A stretch of DNA of 64,000 nucleotides, from the NCBI RefSeq assembly GCF_050920755.1, contig NZ_CP158480.1, forward strand, positions 2,232,001 to 2,296,000. Reading direction: 5' to 3'. Made by a program: the position numbers and the translations under genes. This document shows positions 43,553 through 54,044 of this stretch, piece after piece (within the stretch, counting starts at the first letter, position 1; every line of letters begins with the position of its first letter). The notes beneath the pieces were generated by a model. That model did not search any database. It saw only the letters and a program-made list of their open reading frames with translations, and was not told the DNA's origin. Origin of the DNA: Oligella sp050920755. Lineage in GTDB: Bacteria > Pseudomonadota > Gammaproteobacteria > Burkholderiales > Burkholderiaceae_B.

Positions 43553-46500
43553 CTATTTTGATTTAACCTTAAATAATTCCGGGTTAGGCAGTTCACCATA
43601 TACATCCGGGTTATAAAGCGCTTCAACACGAGTGGACGGTAAATTAAACTCACCGCTGTAATTCAGTCTCACTGTGTAGGAAAGCTCCGTTTCACCCTGA
43701 TCCAGATAGTCAAAGTAAGCACGATAACTATCGCTCATACGCTCCACAAAAGCCGGCGTATTGTGCCAATAACGACTTTGCTGATTCTCAGCACCGGCAC
43801 TTTGGGCAGCCGCTGCTGCAGACTGCTCTTGGAGAATCACACTATCACGGCCTAAACCCGAACCCAGAATCGTGGCACCGCTCGGAATCGGATCATTCAC
43901 TACCACCCAAGTCATCGGTGAGTTGGCATGAATTTTAAGCTTCACACGATAGACATCACCCTGTGACCAATAAGATGCGTTTTTTTGTACCACCGGAATA
44001 ATCTCACGCTCTAAACGATAGCCGGCATACTTAGGCTCTACTGTCGGCACCGCGGCATAAGTGGTTATATTGACCCATAGCTTACCATCACCTTGGTACT
44101 CAAGCTTAAGCTGGTTTTCATCGGCGGCAGGCCAAGACATCACCGGTAAAGACAAGCTCTGCTGCTGCTTGAAAGTATCCGCATCAATCTCTGTGGTCAT
44201 GCTCTGCGCCGAAGCGGTCTCAGCCGTATTGCTTAAACGCATGCTTAACTTAGCTGATTCAATCGGCTTATCAAAGAGGCGTGCATAATTTTGCATCGCT
44301 AATTTGGTATAAGTATTACTCACTGTCGTACCCCAATGACCTTGACGTTGCAGGCTGTTCAGGCCATTTAATAAATACGGTACTTCGTCCGACCATGCCT
44401 CATCTTCAACCGCTAAAAAGAGTAATTTCGCCAAATTCGCTTCACGACTGAACATGGTCCACCAAGTATTAGTCAGCTCATTGGCCTGTGGTACTAATAA
44501 CTGACCCTCACGACTTAATAAACTCAATAAATTCACTTTGGCGGCTTTTGCGATCTCAGTCATTTTAGGATCGTCAAAGGCCCGACTAATCGCTAACCAA
44601 TGCAACCAATCGCTCATATTCCAAGTGCTGTTTTGCTCGTAAAATGACACTGCGGTACGGGCAGAAACTTGACCGTACTCGACTAAAGTCGCTAAAGCGG
44701 CTAAGCGATCACTCTGACGCCATGTCTGATCCGCATAAGCTCTGCTTAAGCGTCCTTCAAAAGCCGCCACCAACGCACTTAAAATACGCTCTTGCTGATT
44801 TTGCGGAAATTCAAAGTCCAGACCAATGCGCTTGGCATGCGCGGATAAACTCAATAAATAGGCACTTAAACTAATGCTGCCTTTGAGACCGGGCGCCGGG
44901 AAATATTTCACCAGACCCTGAGCATCCAGATACTGCGGTAAATCCAGCATTAAGTTTGCCCACGCCTTCTCATCACCTAAACCCACCGCTACGGCAGCCA
45001 ACTGCTCATAGCAAGTATAGGGATAGTCACTGAACCATTGCGACAGCTCCTTGCTTTGACCCGATAAACTGTCACGCAACTGAAGGGAAATACCACCTAT
45101 CGGTTGACCGTCAAGACTTAGCGCCCGCTCAGGCAGTCCGAGCGGCAGGGTTTGAGTCGACTTATCGCTATCTAAAGCCAATAGTGTCGATTGTCGCACG
45201 CTAATCGGCACCAGCGGTCGAATTTCCTGCGTCACTTTAATACTGTCACGCAAAGCCGTTGCCTGCTCAGCTTTGGAGGTTTTTTGCAGCGCATAGAAAT
45301 GCCATTGCACTTGTTGCTTAGACTCATTTGAATCATTATCCGAGGTTGCAGCAAATTGACGGGCTGACAACTGCTCCTGCGTCAACGACCATGTCACGGT
45401 CACGGTCTGCTGAGCGGGTAGTTTAACTTCCTTCTGCTGAAGCTGCATGGCCATGGCACCGCTACTACGACCGGCGACATAAACCTCCAAGTCCTTATCA
45501 GTGCTGTTACGTAAGCTGATACTGAGACCATAGCTATCTTGCTCACGCATCACCTCAGGAATACCCGTAATAATTTGCAGATCCTTCGTGCTACTGAATT
45601 CAGCCTTAGCCTCAGCAAAGCGATCGACCCCATAATCACCTACAGCAATGACTCTAAAACCGGAAATACTGTCATTTAGATGGATAGGAATCGTTGCCTC
45701 ACCATTTGCATTTAATTCGATATTAGGCTGCCATAAGAGAAGCGTATCAAAGAGATCACGAGTACCGCCGCGCTTGGCTAAATCCGCCGCAGAACCGCCG
45801 GCGGGCACTGCCTTACGACCATAATGACGACGACCGACCACTTCCGATTGCGCCGTTGCCGTGGTCACACCATAAGCGCGCTCACGACGCATGGCTTTAA
45901 TAATATCGGCACTGCGATTTGGCGCCAATTCAAGTAAAGCCTCGTCCACAACCGCCAAGGCAACAGAGGCTCTTGACGCCGGCGTACCGTCCGCTAAAGT
46001 CGCCTTAATCTTCGCCGTGGCAACCTCTCTTAATTGATAAGTGTTGCGATCTAAATTAACTTCAAGATTGAACTGCTTGTTCGGATTATTGACTTTGAGC
46101 TCGGTCAGACCGTATCGAAAACTCGGCTTATTTAAGTCGATAAAGGCATTCATACGCGGTTGCTCCGAACTACCCTCGTCTTCAATCCGACCTCGTACCG
46201 CCAACACTGAGACATAAACATTGGGATACCAGCTATCCTCAATTTCCAAACGGATATTGGGATCTTCGGCCGTGATCTCATGCAGCTGCGTTTTTAAAAT
46301 ACCGGCTCGCTCCACTGCCACCAACACCGTGGCTTTACGAAATGGCATACGCACCTCTAAAACTGCCGTATCGCCCACTTGATAGGTCTTTTTATCGCCG
46401 ACAATATCAATGCGGTCATGGTCAGCCGATCCCAACCAACCCCAGTCACCGAAATAAGCGGTATCCGTATTGGCTACGGTGATATTGTTCTGATCTCGAC

Positions 46501-49495
46501 TGGTCACTTTAAACTCAATACGGCCTCTAAGGCGCTGACTCACCTCGCAGGAAAACTTACCCTCGGCATCCGTTTTACCCTCACACACTTGACCCAGGCT
46601 GTGCTCGCGCGACTCACTGTCGTAGCTGTAAAAACCGCCTACCAAGCGCTTACGCACGGCATAAGTAATGCTTTGCAAAGCTTCAACGCTTAAGGGATGA
46701 TTAGCGAGCGGCTTACCCTCTGCATTGACCAAGACGAGATCAATTTTGGCGGAAAGATCCCCCACATCGTACCTGTCCACCTTCATACCAATGGCTAAAT
46801 CCGCAGGCCAAACCGTCTTACTTTGCTGAAGGGTCTGAAGCTCGCCATTAGGATCCATAAAAGAGGTCTCTACACGCACCTCGGAGGCACGCTGAATCGG
46901 TGGCAATTTATCAATCACTAAATGCCCTCTACCCTCAGCATCAACAGTTAACGGCGCCTGCTTTAAAAAGACTCGAGTCGCATCGGACTCTTCATCGCCA
47001 CCTGAAGCGGCTTTTTGCTCAACCATGTCAGAAGCAAATTGATAATCCGGGTACTCAGTAAAGCTCGGACTGCGTGCACTTAACATTGCTGAAACTTCCG
47101 TCGCCCAGTTGGCGGCGGCACCACCGCTAATATAATTTAACTGTAAATCCAGATCCAAGGCTTTAGGTGCCACTAAAGGCGTGCTACCGGCCTTACCAAT
47201 CTGCATATTCCCCTTGAAAAACGGCACTTTAAACTGCTCAACTCTAAAGCGCTGTTCGCTTTGTAAAATCTCCTTGCCTTGACGTAAATAGCTTAACGTG
47301 TACTGACCCAATTTCGCATTTTGCGGTAAAGTCCAATAAGTACTCGCCCCCAAACCGCCACTGGCCGTCGGTAACCAAGTCACATCCAAATCATAGCTAT
47401 CACCACTGGCATAATGGCTGATGCGGATTTGATCCGGTAATTCGCTGGTTCCGGGGAGCGCCAGATCATATTTATCCAATACCCGTAGATAATGCTTAAT
47501 CCCAACGATCTCGCCTTTTTTATAAAGCGGACGGTCAAAAAAACTATGCTCAACTAAACGACCGCTTTCGGCACCGTCATAAAAGTAGTCAGAGAGATTA
47601 AAACGCCACGATTCAATACCGTCAGTCCAACGACTTAAGGCAAAGCTATACTGTGGCACCCCCAACGCTGCCGGATGATCGGCAGGTAGCTTGGCAGAAA
47701 CGAAATAAGCACCGATCATGTCATAGGTACAATCCTGCCCTTCAGCTAAAGGACGACTGACATAGAGTCGGCCGGCATTATCAGTCACGCCGTTATGTAA
47801 TGGCTTGGCATTACAATCCGAGATGGTGACATCCGCGTTGGCAACCGGCTCACCGGTATCAAGACGAGTGACCCACACCAAAAAGTCCTCGGCACTGTAC
47901 TTCATGTGTACGGCCAGATTGGTAAGTAAGGCGGTGCTGCGCACATACATGGTATCACCGCTATCGGCCAACAATGAATCGGCTAAAGTCGGTGACTGTA
48001 ATTCCAACACATAAAAACCGCTTTGATGGAGCGGCACGCCCACGACCTCGGCTGCAGACTCGCTTTTGTCTGACAACGGCGGCAACTCGACCCTAGCACG
48101 ATCCGCTGCCTCAGCACCGAAAATCGAAACAGCGCGGGTATCAATGACGCTGTCATCGTTTTCATCCCAACGAATTTGCTTACGATCGGCCATAATATCT
48201 GCCAAAGAAGCAGCATCAAGCGTCGACTCATCTAAACGAGAAAAACGACGTAACCAACGCATCACCTCTTCATCATCAGTGACTTTGAAACTCTCCAGAT
48301 AAATCGCACCGGCAGCCTGATCCGCTCCTAAGCGACGCTGGGTAATCGGGATAATTGCCTCAGGCTCATCGTTCTCTTTAAAGAGCTCATAAATACCGAA
48401 TTCCTGCTTAGCAAATTTAGCGAGTGGCGGGAACTCATCCAAAATAAAGCTTTGCTCTAAGCTGTCAAGATTACTTAGGCTACGCTGAAAATCATCCGTA
48501 AAGCCCTCAGGAATCACCAATTGCAACTCGGCTTTTTCAGGGAACGGCCCCTTAAAGCGCACATCATCATCAAGATTCACCTGATAATCATCATCATTTA
48601 CTTCCGGCTCGTGTAATTGACCATTCACGCTTAAGCGCAACTGCGCTAATCGCTTGGTATCTACCAGTGAATTAAAGCTCACATTAATATCTGAAAGTGG
48701 TAGACACGGGCCACTATAATTTAAGCGCCGACACGACACCTCACCATAAAAAGGCTCTCTGACCTGATAATCAAAGCGCTTCGTTTCCCCTAAACGATGA
48801 CCGGAATCAGTAGTTAAATCCGCCTCTAATACCACGGCCACTGCAGCGGATGTCGGTAATTGACGGCCACAATGCACAACTCTCGTCCATTCAGGATTAT
48901 TGTACGACCATACCGCTTTCTGATAAGCCCTATTTTCGGACACATCTAAGACTTGTAGAGGCAAACGCTCACCGATACCCTCCACGACGCAATAGCCATG
49001 CTGTCCCAATTGCCGACTCGACACCACCTCATTAAAACTTAAAATAAAATGCTGGTCCTCGGCAATCTTCATCGTTTCAGGCCAAGGATTGGTTTTGACC
49101 TTTAACTTACCGGTGCTGAAACGATACTCCGGTGATACTAAAGCCGCGCCATTCACATCTTGAAATTCAGGATTGGGACTGACAACACACTTACGCGGTT
49201 CAACCAAGGACTTGGCAAAATCATATTGCCAAACGCGATTATCCACCCATTTACCCGCCCCCTCGACCGGCTTACCATCACATTGAACAATGAAAGGATC
49301 GAGCGATTCCTGCCCCAACGCCACTTTCGGCTGTGTAAAACGAATACGCACAAAATCGGCACGAACCACATCACTACTCGGTATCACAGAACTGACACTA
49401 AGTGGCTCTTCTGCAAAGGCTGTTGAGCCTGCTGCGACTGTAAATAATGTACTGAGAAAAAGATGATGAAAGAGCGACTTGACGCATTTCGGCAT
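43553..49495 (-). CDS. yfhM: bacterial alpha-2-macroglobulin (YfhM/ECAM-like)
   Basis: This periplasmic protease-trapping protein is thought to guard the cell wall together with PbpC. The 1980 residues are clearly more than the ~1650 of E. coli YfhM. A signal peptide covers about 1-28, ending TAFA. There is no lipobox cysteine, so the protein is predicted soluble, unlike E. coli YfhM. Macroglobulin domains follow, with a bait-type MG segment near ALAVVDEALLELAPN. The thioester motif CYEQ begins at C1495, before a helical domain (LSAYLLSLSAHAKRIG). The end includes the beta-rich ELSYTVRLNYSGEF. It stands upstream of pbpC. Confidence 0.95.
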   Translation of the reverse strand: MPKCVKSLFHHLFLSTLFTVAAGSTAFAEEPLSVSSVIPSSDVVRADFVRIRFTQPKVALGQESLDPFIVQCDGKPVEGAGKWVDNRVWQYDFAKSLVEPRKCVVSPNPEFQDVNGAALVSPEYRFSTGKLKVKTNPWPETMKIAEDQHFILSFNEVVSSRQLGQHGYCVVEGIGERLPLQVLDVSENRAYQKAVWSYNNPEWTRVVHCGRQLPTSAAVAVVLEADLTTDSGHRLGETKRFDYQVREPFYGEVSCRRLNYSGPCLPLSDINVSFNSLVDTKRLAQLRLSVNGQLHEPEVNDDDYQVNLDDDVRFKGPFPEKAELQLVIPEGFTDDFQRSLSNLDSLEQSFILDEFPPLAKFAKQEFGIYELFKENDEPEAIIPITQRRLGADQAAGAIYLESFKVTDDEEVMRWLRRFSRLDESTLDAASLADIMADRKQIRWDENDDSVIDTRAVSIFGAEAADRARVELPPLSDKSESAAEVVGVPLHQSGFYVLELQSPTLADSLLADSGDTMYVRSTALLTNLAVHMKYSAEDFLVWVTRLDTGEPVANADVTISDCNAKPLHNGVTDNAGRLYVSRPLAEGQDCTYDMIGAYFVSAKLPADHPAALGVPQYSFALSRWTDGIESWRFNLSDYFYDGAESGRLVEHSFFDRPLYKKGEIVGIKHYLRVLDKYDLALPGTSELPDQIRISHYASGDSYDLDVTWLPTASGGLGASTYWTLPQNAKLGQYTLSYLRQGKEILQSEQRFRVEQFKVPFFKGNMQIGKAGSTPLVAPKALDLDLQLNYISGGAAANWATEVSAMLSARSPSFTEYPDYQFASDMVEQKAASGGDEESDATRVFLKQAPLTVDAEGRGHLVIDKLPPIQRASEVRVETSFMDPNGELQTLQQSKTVWPADLAIGMKVDRYDVGDLSAKIDLVLVNAEGKPLANHPLSVEALQSITYAVRKRLVGGFYSYDSESREHSLGQVCEGKTDAEGKFSCEVSQRLRGRIEFKVTSRDQNNITVANTDTAYFGDWGWLGSADHDRIDIVGDKKTYQVGDTAVLEVRMPFRKATVLVAVERAGILKTQLHEITAEDPNIRLEIEDSWYPNVYVSVLAVRGRIEDEGSSEQPRMNAFIDLNKPSFRYGLTELKVNNPNKQFNLEVNLDRNTYQLREVATAKIKATLADGTPASRASVALAVVDEALLELAPNRSADIIKAMRRERAYGVTTATAQSEVVGRRHYGRKAVPAGGSAADLAKRGGTRDLFDTLLLWQPNIELNANGEATIPIHLNDSISGFRVIAVGDYGVDRFAEAKAEFSSTKDLQIITGIPEVMREQDSYGLSISLRNSTDKDLEVYVAGRSSGAMAMQLQQKEVKLPAQQTVTVTWSLTQEQLSARQFAATSDNDSNESKQQVQWHFYALQKTSKAEQATALRDSIKVTQEIRPLVPISVRQSTLLALDSDKSTQTLPLGLPERALSLDGQPIGGISLQLRDSLSGQSKELSQWFSDYPYTCYEQLAAVAVGLGDEKAWANLMLDLPQYLDAQGLVKYFPAPGLKGSISLSAYLLSLSAHAKRIGLDFEFPQNQQERILSALVAAFEGRLSRAYADQTWRQSDRLAALATLVEYGQVSARTAVSFYEQNSTWNMSDWLHWLAISRAFDDPKMTEIAKAAKVNLLSLLSREGQLLVPQANELTNTWWTMFSREANLAKLLFLAVEDEAWSDEVPYLLNGLNSLQRQGHWGTTVSNTYTKLAMQNYARLFDKPIESAKLSMRLSNTAETASAQSMTTEIDADTFKQQQSLSLPVMSWPAADENQLKLEYQGDGKLWVNITTYAAVPTVEPKYAGYRLEREIIPVVQKNASYWSQGDVYRVKLKIHANSPMTWVVVNDPIPSGATILGSGLGRDSVILQEQSAAAAAQSAGAENQQSRYWHNTPAFVERMSDSYRAYFDYLDQGETELSYTVRLNYSGEFNLPSTRVEALYNPDVYGELPNPELFKVKSK

Positions 49496-49584
49496 AACAG
49501 CTCCCGGACCAAAGAAACAATTTATTACATTTATATTATATTATAAAAAAAGGATGTGACCGTCGCATGAAAAAAGGTGGAAAA

Positions 49585-49683
49585 ATTAATAACAACTGGG
49601 AATTTTGGTGAGTGCCGGTGCGTGGGGACAGCGTTCTGAACTACTTATAAAAAAATCAGTTATACAAAATATTTTACAGCCTC
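49585..49683 (+). mobile_element. relic of an IS256-family 3' end
   Basis: GACAGCGTTCTGAACTACTTATAA (49627-49650) encodes DSVLNYL and a stop, nearly identical to the end of the intact transposase at 55525-55548 (DRVLNYL). The following AAAATCAGTTATACAAAATATTTTACAGCCTC (ending 49683) is close to that element's right terminal repeat. Upstream codons AACAACTGGGAATTTTGG still resemble RNWRQA. Everything before that is lost. The relic has the same orientation as the intact copy. Confidence 0.8.
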
Positions 49684-49776
49684 AAATGCGGAATCCGATT
49701 ACTAATGCTACTCCGTTTGTTTTCTTATTCCTTAACAATATGATTGAAAATCACCGTCACTTATTTTATGAAAACG

Positions 49777-51777
49777 CTAACCCTGCCTACGCCGACGCCA
49801 TGCCACAAGGCGACTCAAAATCGGGCGTAGTGCCTTACGCCATTTAGGGAGCGTCGGCACCGACTGATTTTTTAACTTCAGCAACACATCCAACGTGCTT
49901 TCAGGTGTAGTAAAACGCCCAGAGACCGGGTGCAAATAAAGGGGATAAAGAATTAACGCACCGGCAATCAACTCCTCAAGTCTAAGCTTTCTACCACGGC
50001 GCGCCGGTGGATATATATCATGAGTTAGGCCCCAACCGGCATAAAACGGTTGACCATAAGTGACCACTTTACAACCACGCATCAAGGCCTCAAAACCTGC
50101 CAATGAAGTCAGCACATGCACTTCATCGACTACGGTAAATAAAGAGCCGATTGAATACTCGACAAGCACTTCATCACACCAGTTCAATGCACTGTCTTCA
50201 TTTTCATTTTTGGCACGTAAACCCGCCACGACATCAGGATGAGGTTTATATAAAATATAGGCATCGGGATTAGCCTCACGCACTTCACGCAGCAATTGCA
50301 TGTTTTTTGTCACAACGCGCGAGCCATAGCGAATTGAAGCATCAGACTCGACCTGCCCCGGCACTAAGATCACACGCTTTGCTTGCAGAGGTCTTTGCCA
50401 CTGAGCAGTGCCGACATTGTACTTGGTCACATTCCCCTCAACAATTCGAGTACGTAATGCCTCTGCTCTAACCCTAAGTGAATCATCAAAATCAGTGTTT
50501 TGTAGAATCAGTTCTAAATCTGATGCATTCTGCGCATTGTAATAAATACCATGCTTATCAACGATCCAAGAGAGTGGACGCACTAAATCGGCACCCAAAC
50601 CGACTGAGCGCAAAAAACCGTCCTCTACCCTAAAGAGCGTGTCAGGCTCTGCCTTATCAATATCAGACATTCCCCAAACAATCAGCTGATGTCTTTTTGG
50701 AAAAGATGCTATTTGATCAATAAAATTGATCTGCGTCATTTGAAAGAAACTACGAACGATAGGTTTCTTCCAGCGTGAAAACTTTAAGGCATAAGCTGCT
50801 TGCGGATAACGAGCCCTTATAACACGTTGTAAGCGCATCCATTCAATAAGATACTCAACTTCGCATAATTGCAAAGTTTCCGGATTCAAATAGCGTGGAT
50901 AAGCAATTAAAGCAGCATAGACCAATTGCTCAAGGCTCACCGCCTGACGACGTGCCGGTGCTGCCAAAGCATCGATACTTAGACCATAACCCGCATAAAA
51001 AGGCATACCGAATACGTATACCCTTTTGCCCCATAAAAGCCCTTCAAACCCCATCTGCGAAGTCACCACATATACCGCTTGCGCCGCTTCTATCAAGCGT
51101 ACCGGATGCACATTTTCAGCCAAAATCCGGATACGGGGATGATTCTTTAACGCCTCTATATCAAAGTGCCCTTGCTTACGACCGGCAAAGACATCCGGAT
51201 GGGTTTTAACAATTACCGTTGATTCCGGATGATTTACGAGCGCCACCTCCAACATCCTTTGAAAACTGTCGGCCGAAGCCAAACCATAGCGAATAGAGGC
51301 ATCACCCTTAGTCTGGTCAACAACGAGAACATAGTTATCAGGTAATTCACCTTCGTACTCAGCCAAGTGATTATATTTAGACACGCGTGCCTGCTTCCAT
51401 TGCAGCATTAAAGCCCGTGCTCGCGCACTTTCATCCACACTTAAAGGCCGTTGAATCAGCGATTCCAGTGCTGAAGGTGAAGCGGCATCATAGTAGATAC
51501 CTTGATTATCAAGAACGATCGATAGTGGCGAATCGACATTACCTAAATCTACTGACCTGAGAAAACCGTCTTCCAGTAAACAAAACGAACTCCCCTTTTG
51601 CTTTGCAATACGAACGGCGCGCTGACCACTGGCTTTGCGCCCCCAACCGATGCGTGTTTTATGGACCGACGGCAAACCCAGATCCACATGGACTTTAGCC
51701 TGCAAAAAATGCGTCAAGTTTCGACGCTCGCTCCATAAACCGTAGTCGATTAACGCAATGTAATAGGATTCACTCAC
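49777..51777 (-). CDS. kpsC: capsule beta-Kdo transferase KpsC
   Basis: KpsC adds Kdo residues to phosphatidylglycerol, building the linker on which group 2-type capsule chains are made at the inner membrane. The 666 residues hold two tandem Kdo-transferase domains, each with the motif EDGFLRS (69-75 and 385-391), followed by LG and a GIYY segment (93-96; a second copy follows in the other half). Each half also has SIRYG and THPDV or KPHPDV. The GTG at 51777 overlaps the stop of the previous gene by a few bases. The partner gene kpsS, often next to kpsC, is not in this window. Confidence 0.93.
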   Translation of the reverse strand: MSESYYIALIDYGLWSERRNLTHFLQAKVHVDLGLPSVHKTRIGWGRKASGQRAVRIAKQKGSSFCLLEDGFLRSVDLGNVDSPLSIVLDNQGIYYDAASPSALESLIQRPLSVDESARARALMLQWKQARVSKYNHLAEYEGELPDNYVLVVDQTKGDASIRYGLASADSFQRMLEVALVNHPESTVIVKTHPDVFAGRKQGHFDIEALKNHPRIRILAENVHPVRLIEAAQAVYVVTSQMGFEGLLWGKRVYVFGMPFYAGYGLSIDALAAPARRQAVSLEQLVYAALIAYPRYLNPETLQLCEVEYLIEWMRLQRVIRARYPQAAYALKFSRWKKPIVRSFFQMTQINFIDQIASFPKRHQLIVWGMSDIDKAEPDTLFRVEDGFLRSVGLGADLVRPLSWIVDKHGIYYNAQNASDLELILQNTDFDDSLRVRAEALRTRIVEGNVTKYNVGTAQWQRPLQAKRVILVPGQVESDASIRYGSRVVTKNMQLLREVREANPDAYILYKPHPDVVAGLRAKNENEDSALNWCDEVLVEYSIGSLFTVVDEVHVLTSLAGFEALMRGCKVVTYGQPFYAGWGLTHDIYPPARRGRKLRLEELIAGALILYPLYLHPVSGRFTTPESTLDVLLKLKNQSVPTLPKWRKALRPILSRLVAWRRRRQG

Positions 51778-52766
51778 AATCCAATCACCTTTGCGATTTG
51801 TGCCAAGCGTTGCGCCCAAGTGTGATTGGCTGCTACATAACGTGCACCGGCCTCTGCTTTAGCTAAATCATCTGAGGAAGGGCCATGCTTTAAACGTGTA
51901 AATAACTCCATCATCTCTTCCTCTGTATGTACAACATGACAATACTCAGAAAACAACTCCAACACAGCAAGAGATGAGTTTGTGACTGCAATCCCACCAC
52001 AGGCCAAAATTTCTACCAACCGACGCGAATACATGGTCGAAGAATATTCGATGGTATTAACATTTAAGGAGACGAGGTAATCCCTATAAACCTGGGCAGT
52101 ATCTGCATAGGGCAAGGCAGGGAGAATGTTCATACAGGACATTTGCGGATAACGATAGTTTTCAGATTTGCGATTTGAGTTACGATCAAAAACCGTCAAA
52201 CCCAAACCGGATTTTGAGGCAGCATGAAACATCGCATCCTGCCACATTCGCCTTCTTTGATGAATATGATGACTGTAACTACCGACAAAATTAGCGCGAT
52301 TAAACTTAAAGTTAAAACCTTTAAAAAAATGGAACTTAGGCTGTACGGCAAACATTAGCGTATGAACTGAGGCATCCTGGCCCATCACTGCCTTGTATTT
52401 AGGGATGCTATTTTCATCAACCGTAAATACATGATCAAAAAGCTTTGCGCTATCAATAAATCGGTCGAAATGAACGCCGTCTTCCTTGTTCCAAAACACA
52501 GTGGGTATCCCCCTGTCTTTGGCAAGCTGCACCAAACGTCTAAGCGGTTTGTTATTGCGTCGGGGGACATCAGGATAGGCGGCAATCTTATGCTTCCAGT
52601 TATCACTAAATCCCTGCCAAGCAGATTCAACTAATAAAAAGTCGGGTTTATCAAATAAACTGACTAAACCGAACTGCAAAGAGGAAGTGATATTTTTAAT
52701 ATATAGATCAGGTTCATACTCAAGTGAGTTACGGGTTAATGCATCGGAAACTAAAATAACTTTCAT
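51774..52766 (-). CDS. CgeB/DUF3880-like glycosyltransferase, capsule locus
   Basis: The 330-residue product resembles CgeB-like glycosyltransferases of GT-B fold. It has VESAWQG (46-52), FWNKEDGVHF (91-100), DHVFTVDENS and, in the donor-binding half, LNVNTIEYSSTMYSRRLVEILACGG (234-258). The same order of motifs occurs in the protein of 57621-59543. It should add a sugar to the capsule repeat unit; the sugar is unknown. Its end overlaps kpsC. An IS3 element lies 160 bases upstream, so its link to the original promoter may be broken. Confidence 0.82.
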   Translation of the reverse strand: MKVILVSDALTRNSLEYEPDLYIKNITSSLQFGLVSLFDKPDFLLVESAWQGFSDNWKHKIAAYPDVPRRNNKPLRRLVQLAKDRGIPTVFWNKEDGVHFDRFIDSAKLFDHVFTVDENSIPKYKAVMGQDASVHTLMFAVQPKFHFFKGFNFKFNRANFVGSYSHHIHQRRRMWQDAMFHAASKSGLGLTVFDRNSNRKSENYRYPQMSCMNILPALPYADTAQVYRDYLVSLNVNTIEYSSTMYSRRLVEILACGGIAVTNSSLAVLELFSEYCHVVHTEEEMMELFTRLKHGPSSDDLAKAEAGARYVAANHTWAQRLAQIAKVIGL

Positions 52767-52953
52767 ACTTATTCTTACTGACGATGAGTAAAATCACTTG
52801 TTCTTTAACATATTATAGACACAATTGACTCATCAAAAAACACTTGCTTCTCAGCAATAACCCCATACCGGCACGATTAGTAGAAATGCGCCGGACTCAC
52901 AAGAAATAAGCATATCATAGACTACTTATGTACCCATCCCATTTTTAGTACAG

Positions 52954-53706
52954 CTACAAAGTAGAAACGGAATGCTTTTGTTTGTACATTAAAGGGGTTA
53001 GTCCCTTCAGTGCATCATGGGGTCTTTGTGTATTATAAACAGTTAACCATTCTTCAGTCAGTTGTTTAACCTGTTTAAGCGTCTTAAAGAGGTAACACCC
53101 TAAAACCTCATTACGGTATGTCCTATTAAATCGCTCAATAAAGCCATTTTGGTAAGGACATCCGGGCTCAATATAATCAATGTAAATGCCGTGCTGCTTT
53201 GCCCAGTTGACGAACTGATGTGAGGTAAACTCTGTGCCATTATCTACCCTAATTCGCTCTGGATAACCGTGTAACTCGGCAATGCGATCTAGGTAATAAA
53301 TCACTTTACTCGTTGGCATACCGACACTGACCTCAATCCCTAAGGCTTGGCGATTATAGTCATCCATCACATTAAGGGTTCTAAAGCGTACCCGGTTCTC
53401 TAGACTGTCACTCATAAAGTCCATTGACCAACACTGATTGGCTCGTTCCGGTGCTTGTAACGGCAATGGTTCACGAGCAGGTAATCGTTGTTTGCGTTTG
53501 CTCTTTAGATTCAGTTTAAGCTGTGTATACACACGATGTACACGTTTATGGTTCCAAGGGTAGCCCATGTGTCGAATCCTTTTAAAACATTTCATAAATC
53601 CCCAACGAGGATGCTTTTCTGAGACATCGGTGAGCACCTCCGAAACCTCGGTATCATCTGGTAAGCGCTTCTCATAATAAAAGGCTGTACGACTGATACC
53701 CGCCAC
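52954..53706 (-). CDS. IS3-family transposase OrfB (integrase domain)
   Basis: The 250-residue product has the retroviral-type integrase core with all three acidic residues: D96 in WSMDFMSD, D155 in RVDNGTEF and E191 in QNGFIERFNR. The frame is open beyond the GTG at 53706 up to the slippery site at 53790-53796. The normal product is therefore the OrfAB fusion made by frameshift, with an HHEGY-like linker part (KHPRWGFMKCFKRIR). Confidence 0.93.
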   Translation of the reverse strand: MAGISRTAFYYEKRLPDDTEVSEVLTDVSEKHPRWGFMKCFKRIRHMGYPWNHKRVHRVYTQLKLNLKSKRKQRLPAREPLPLQAPERANQCWSMDFMSDSLENRVRFRTLNVMDDYNRQALGIEVSVGMPTSKVIYYLDRIAELHGYPERIRVDNGTEFTSHQFVNWAKQHGIYIDYIEPGCPYQNGFIERFNRTYRNEVLGCYLFKTLKQVKQLTEEWLTVYNTQRPHDALKGLTPLMYKQKHSVSTL

Positions 53707-53783
53707 CTCACAGCATAAGGCAATACTGGCAGTAAACTTAACCCGTAGCTCATGAACCCAATGCTTGCGTTCTTGGACGGGTT

Positions 53784-54044
53784 TTACAGCTTTTTTATGA
53801 TTTCTTCCTGCATCATGGATTTAAGACTAAGCTCGGCATACATCTGCTTGAGCCGACGATTCTCAGCCTCAAGTTTCTTTAGTCGTTTGACATCTGAGGC
53901 TTCCATGCCCCCATAACGTTCTCGCCATTTGTAGAAAGTCGCAGAGGCAATGCCATTTTGGCGGCACAACTCTTGAACAGGTGTGCCTGCCTCGGCTTGT
54001 TTAAGAATACTGATGATTTGGCTTTCGCTAGTACGTTTGCTCAT
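53784..54044 (-). CDS. IS3-family transposase OrfA (helix-turn-helix)
   Basis: The 86-residue product starts at ATG 54044 behind AAGGAG. It holds a helix-turn-helix (TPVQELCRQNGIASATFYKWRERY) and a leucine-zipper-like helix (VKRLKKLEAENRRLKQMYAELSL). Just before its stop lies AAAAAAG (minus strand of 53790-53796), the classic A6G site for -1 frameshifting into OrfB. The fused product would continue AVKPVQERKHW. Confidence 0.92.
   Translation of the reverse strand: MSKRTSESQIISILKQAEAGTPVQELCRQNGIASATFYKWRERYGGMEASDVKRLKKLEAENRRLKQMYAELSLKSMMQEEIIKKL

Noticed and set aside
49605..49847. Plus-strand open frame of 80 codons before kpsC
   Set aside because: It reads the IS256 relic in the wrong frame and overlaps the end of kpsC, so it is not a gene.
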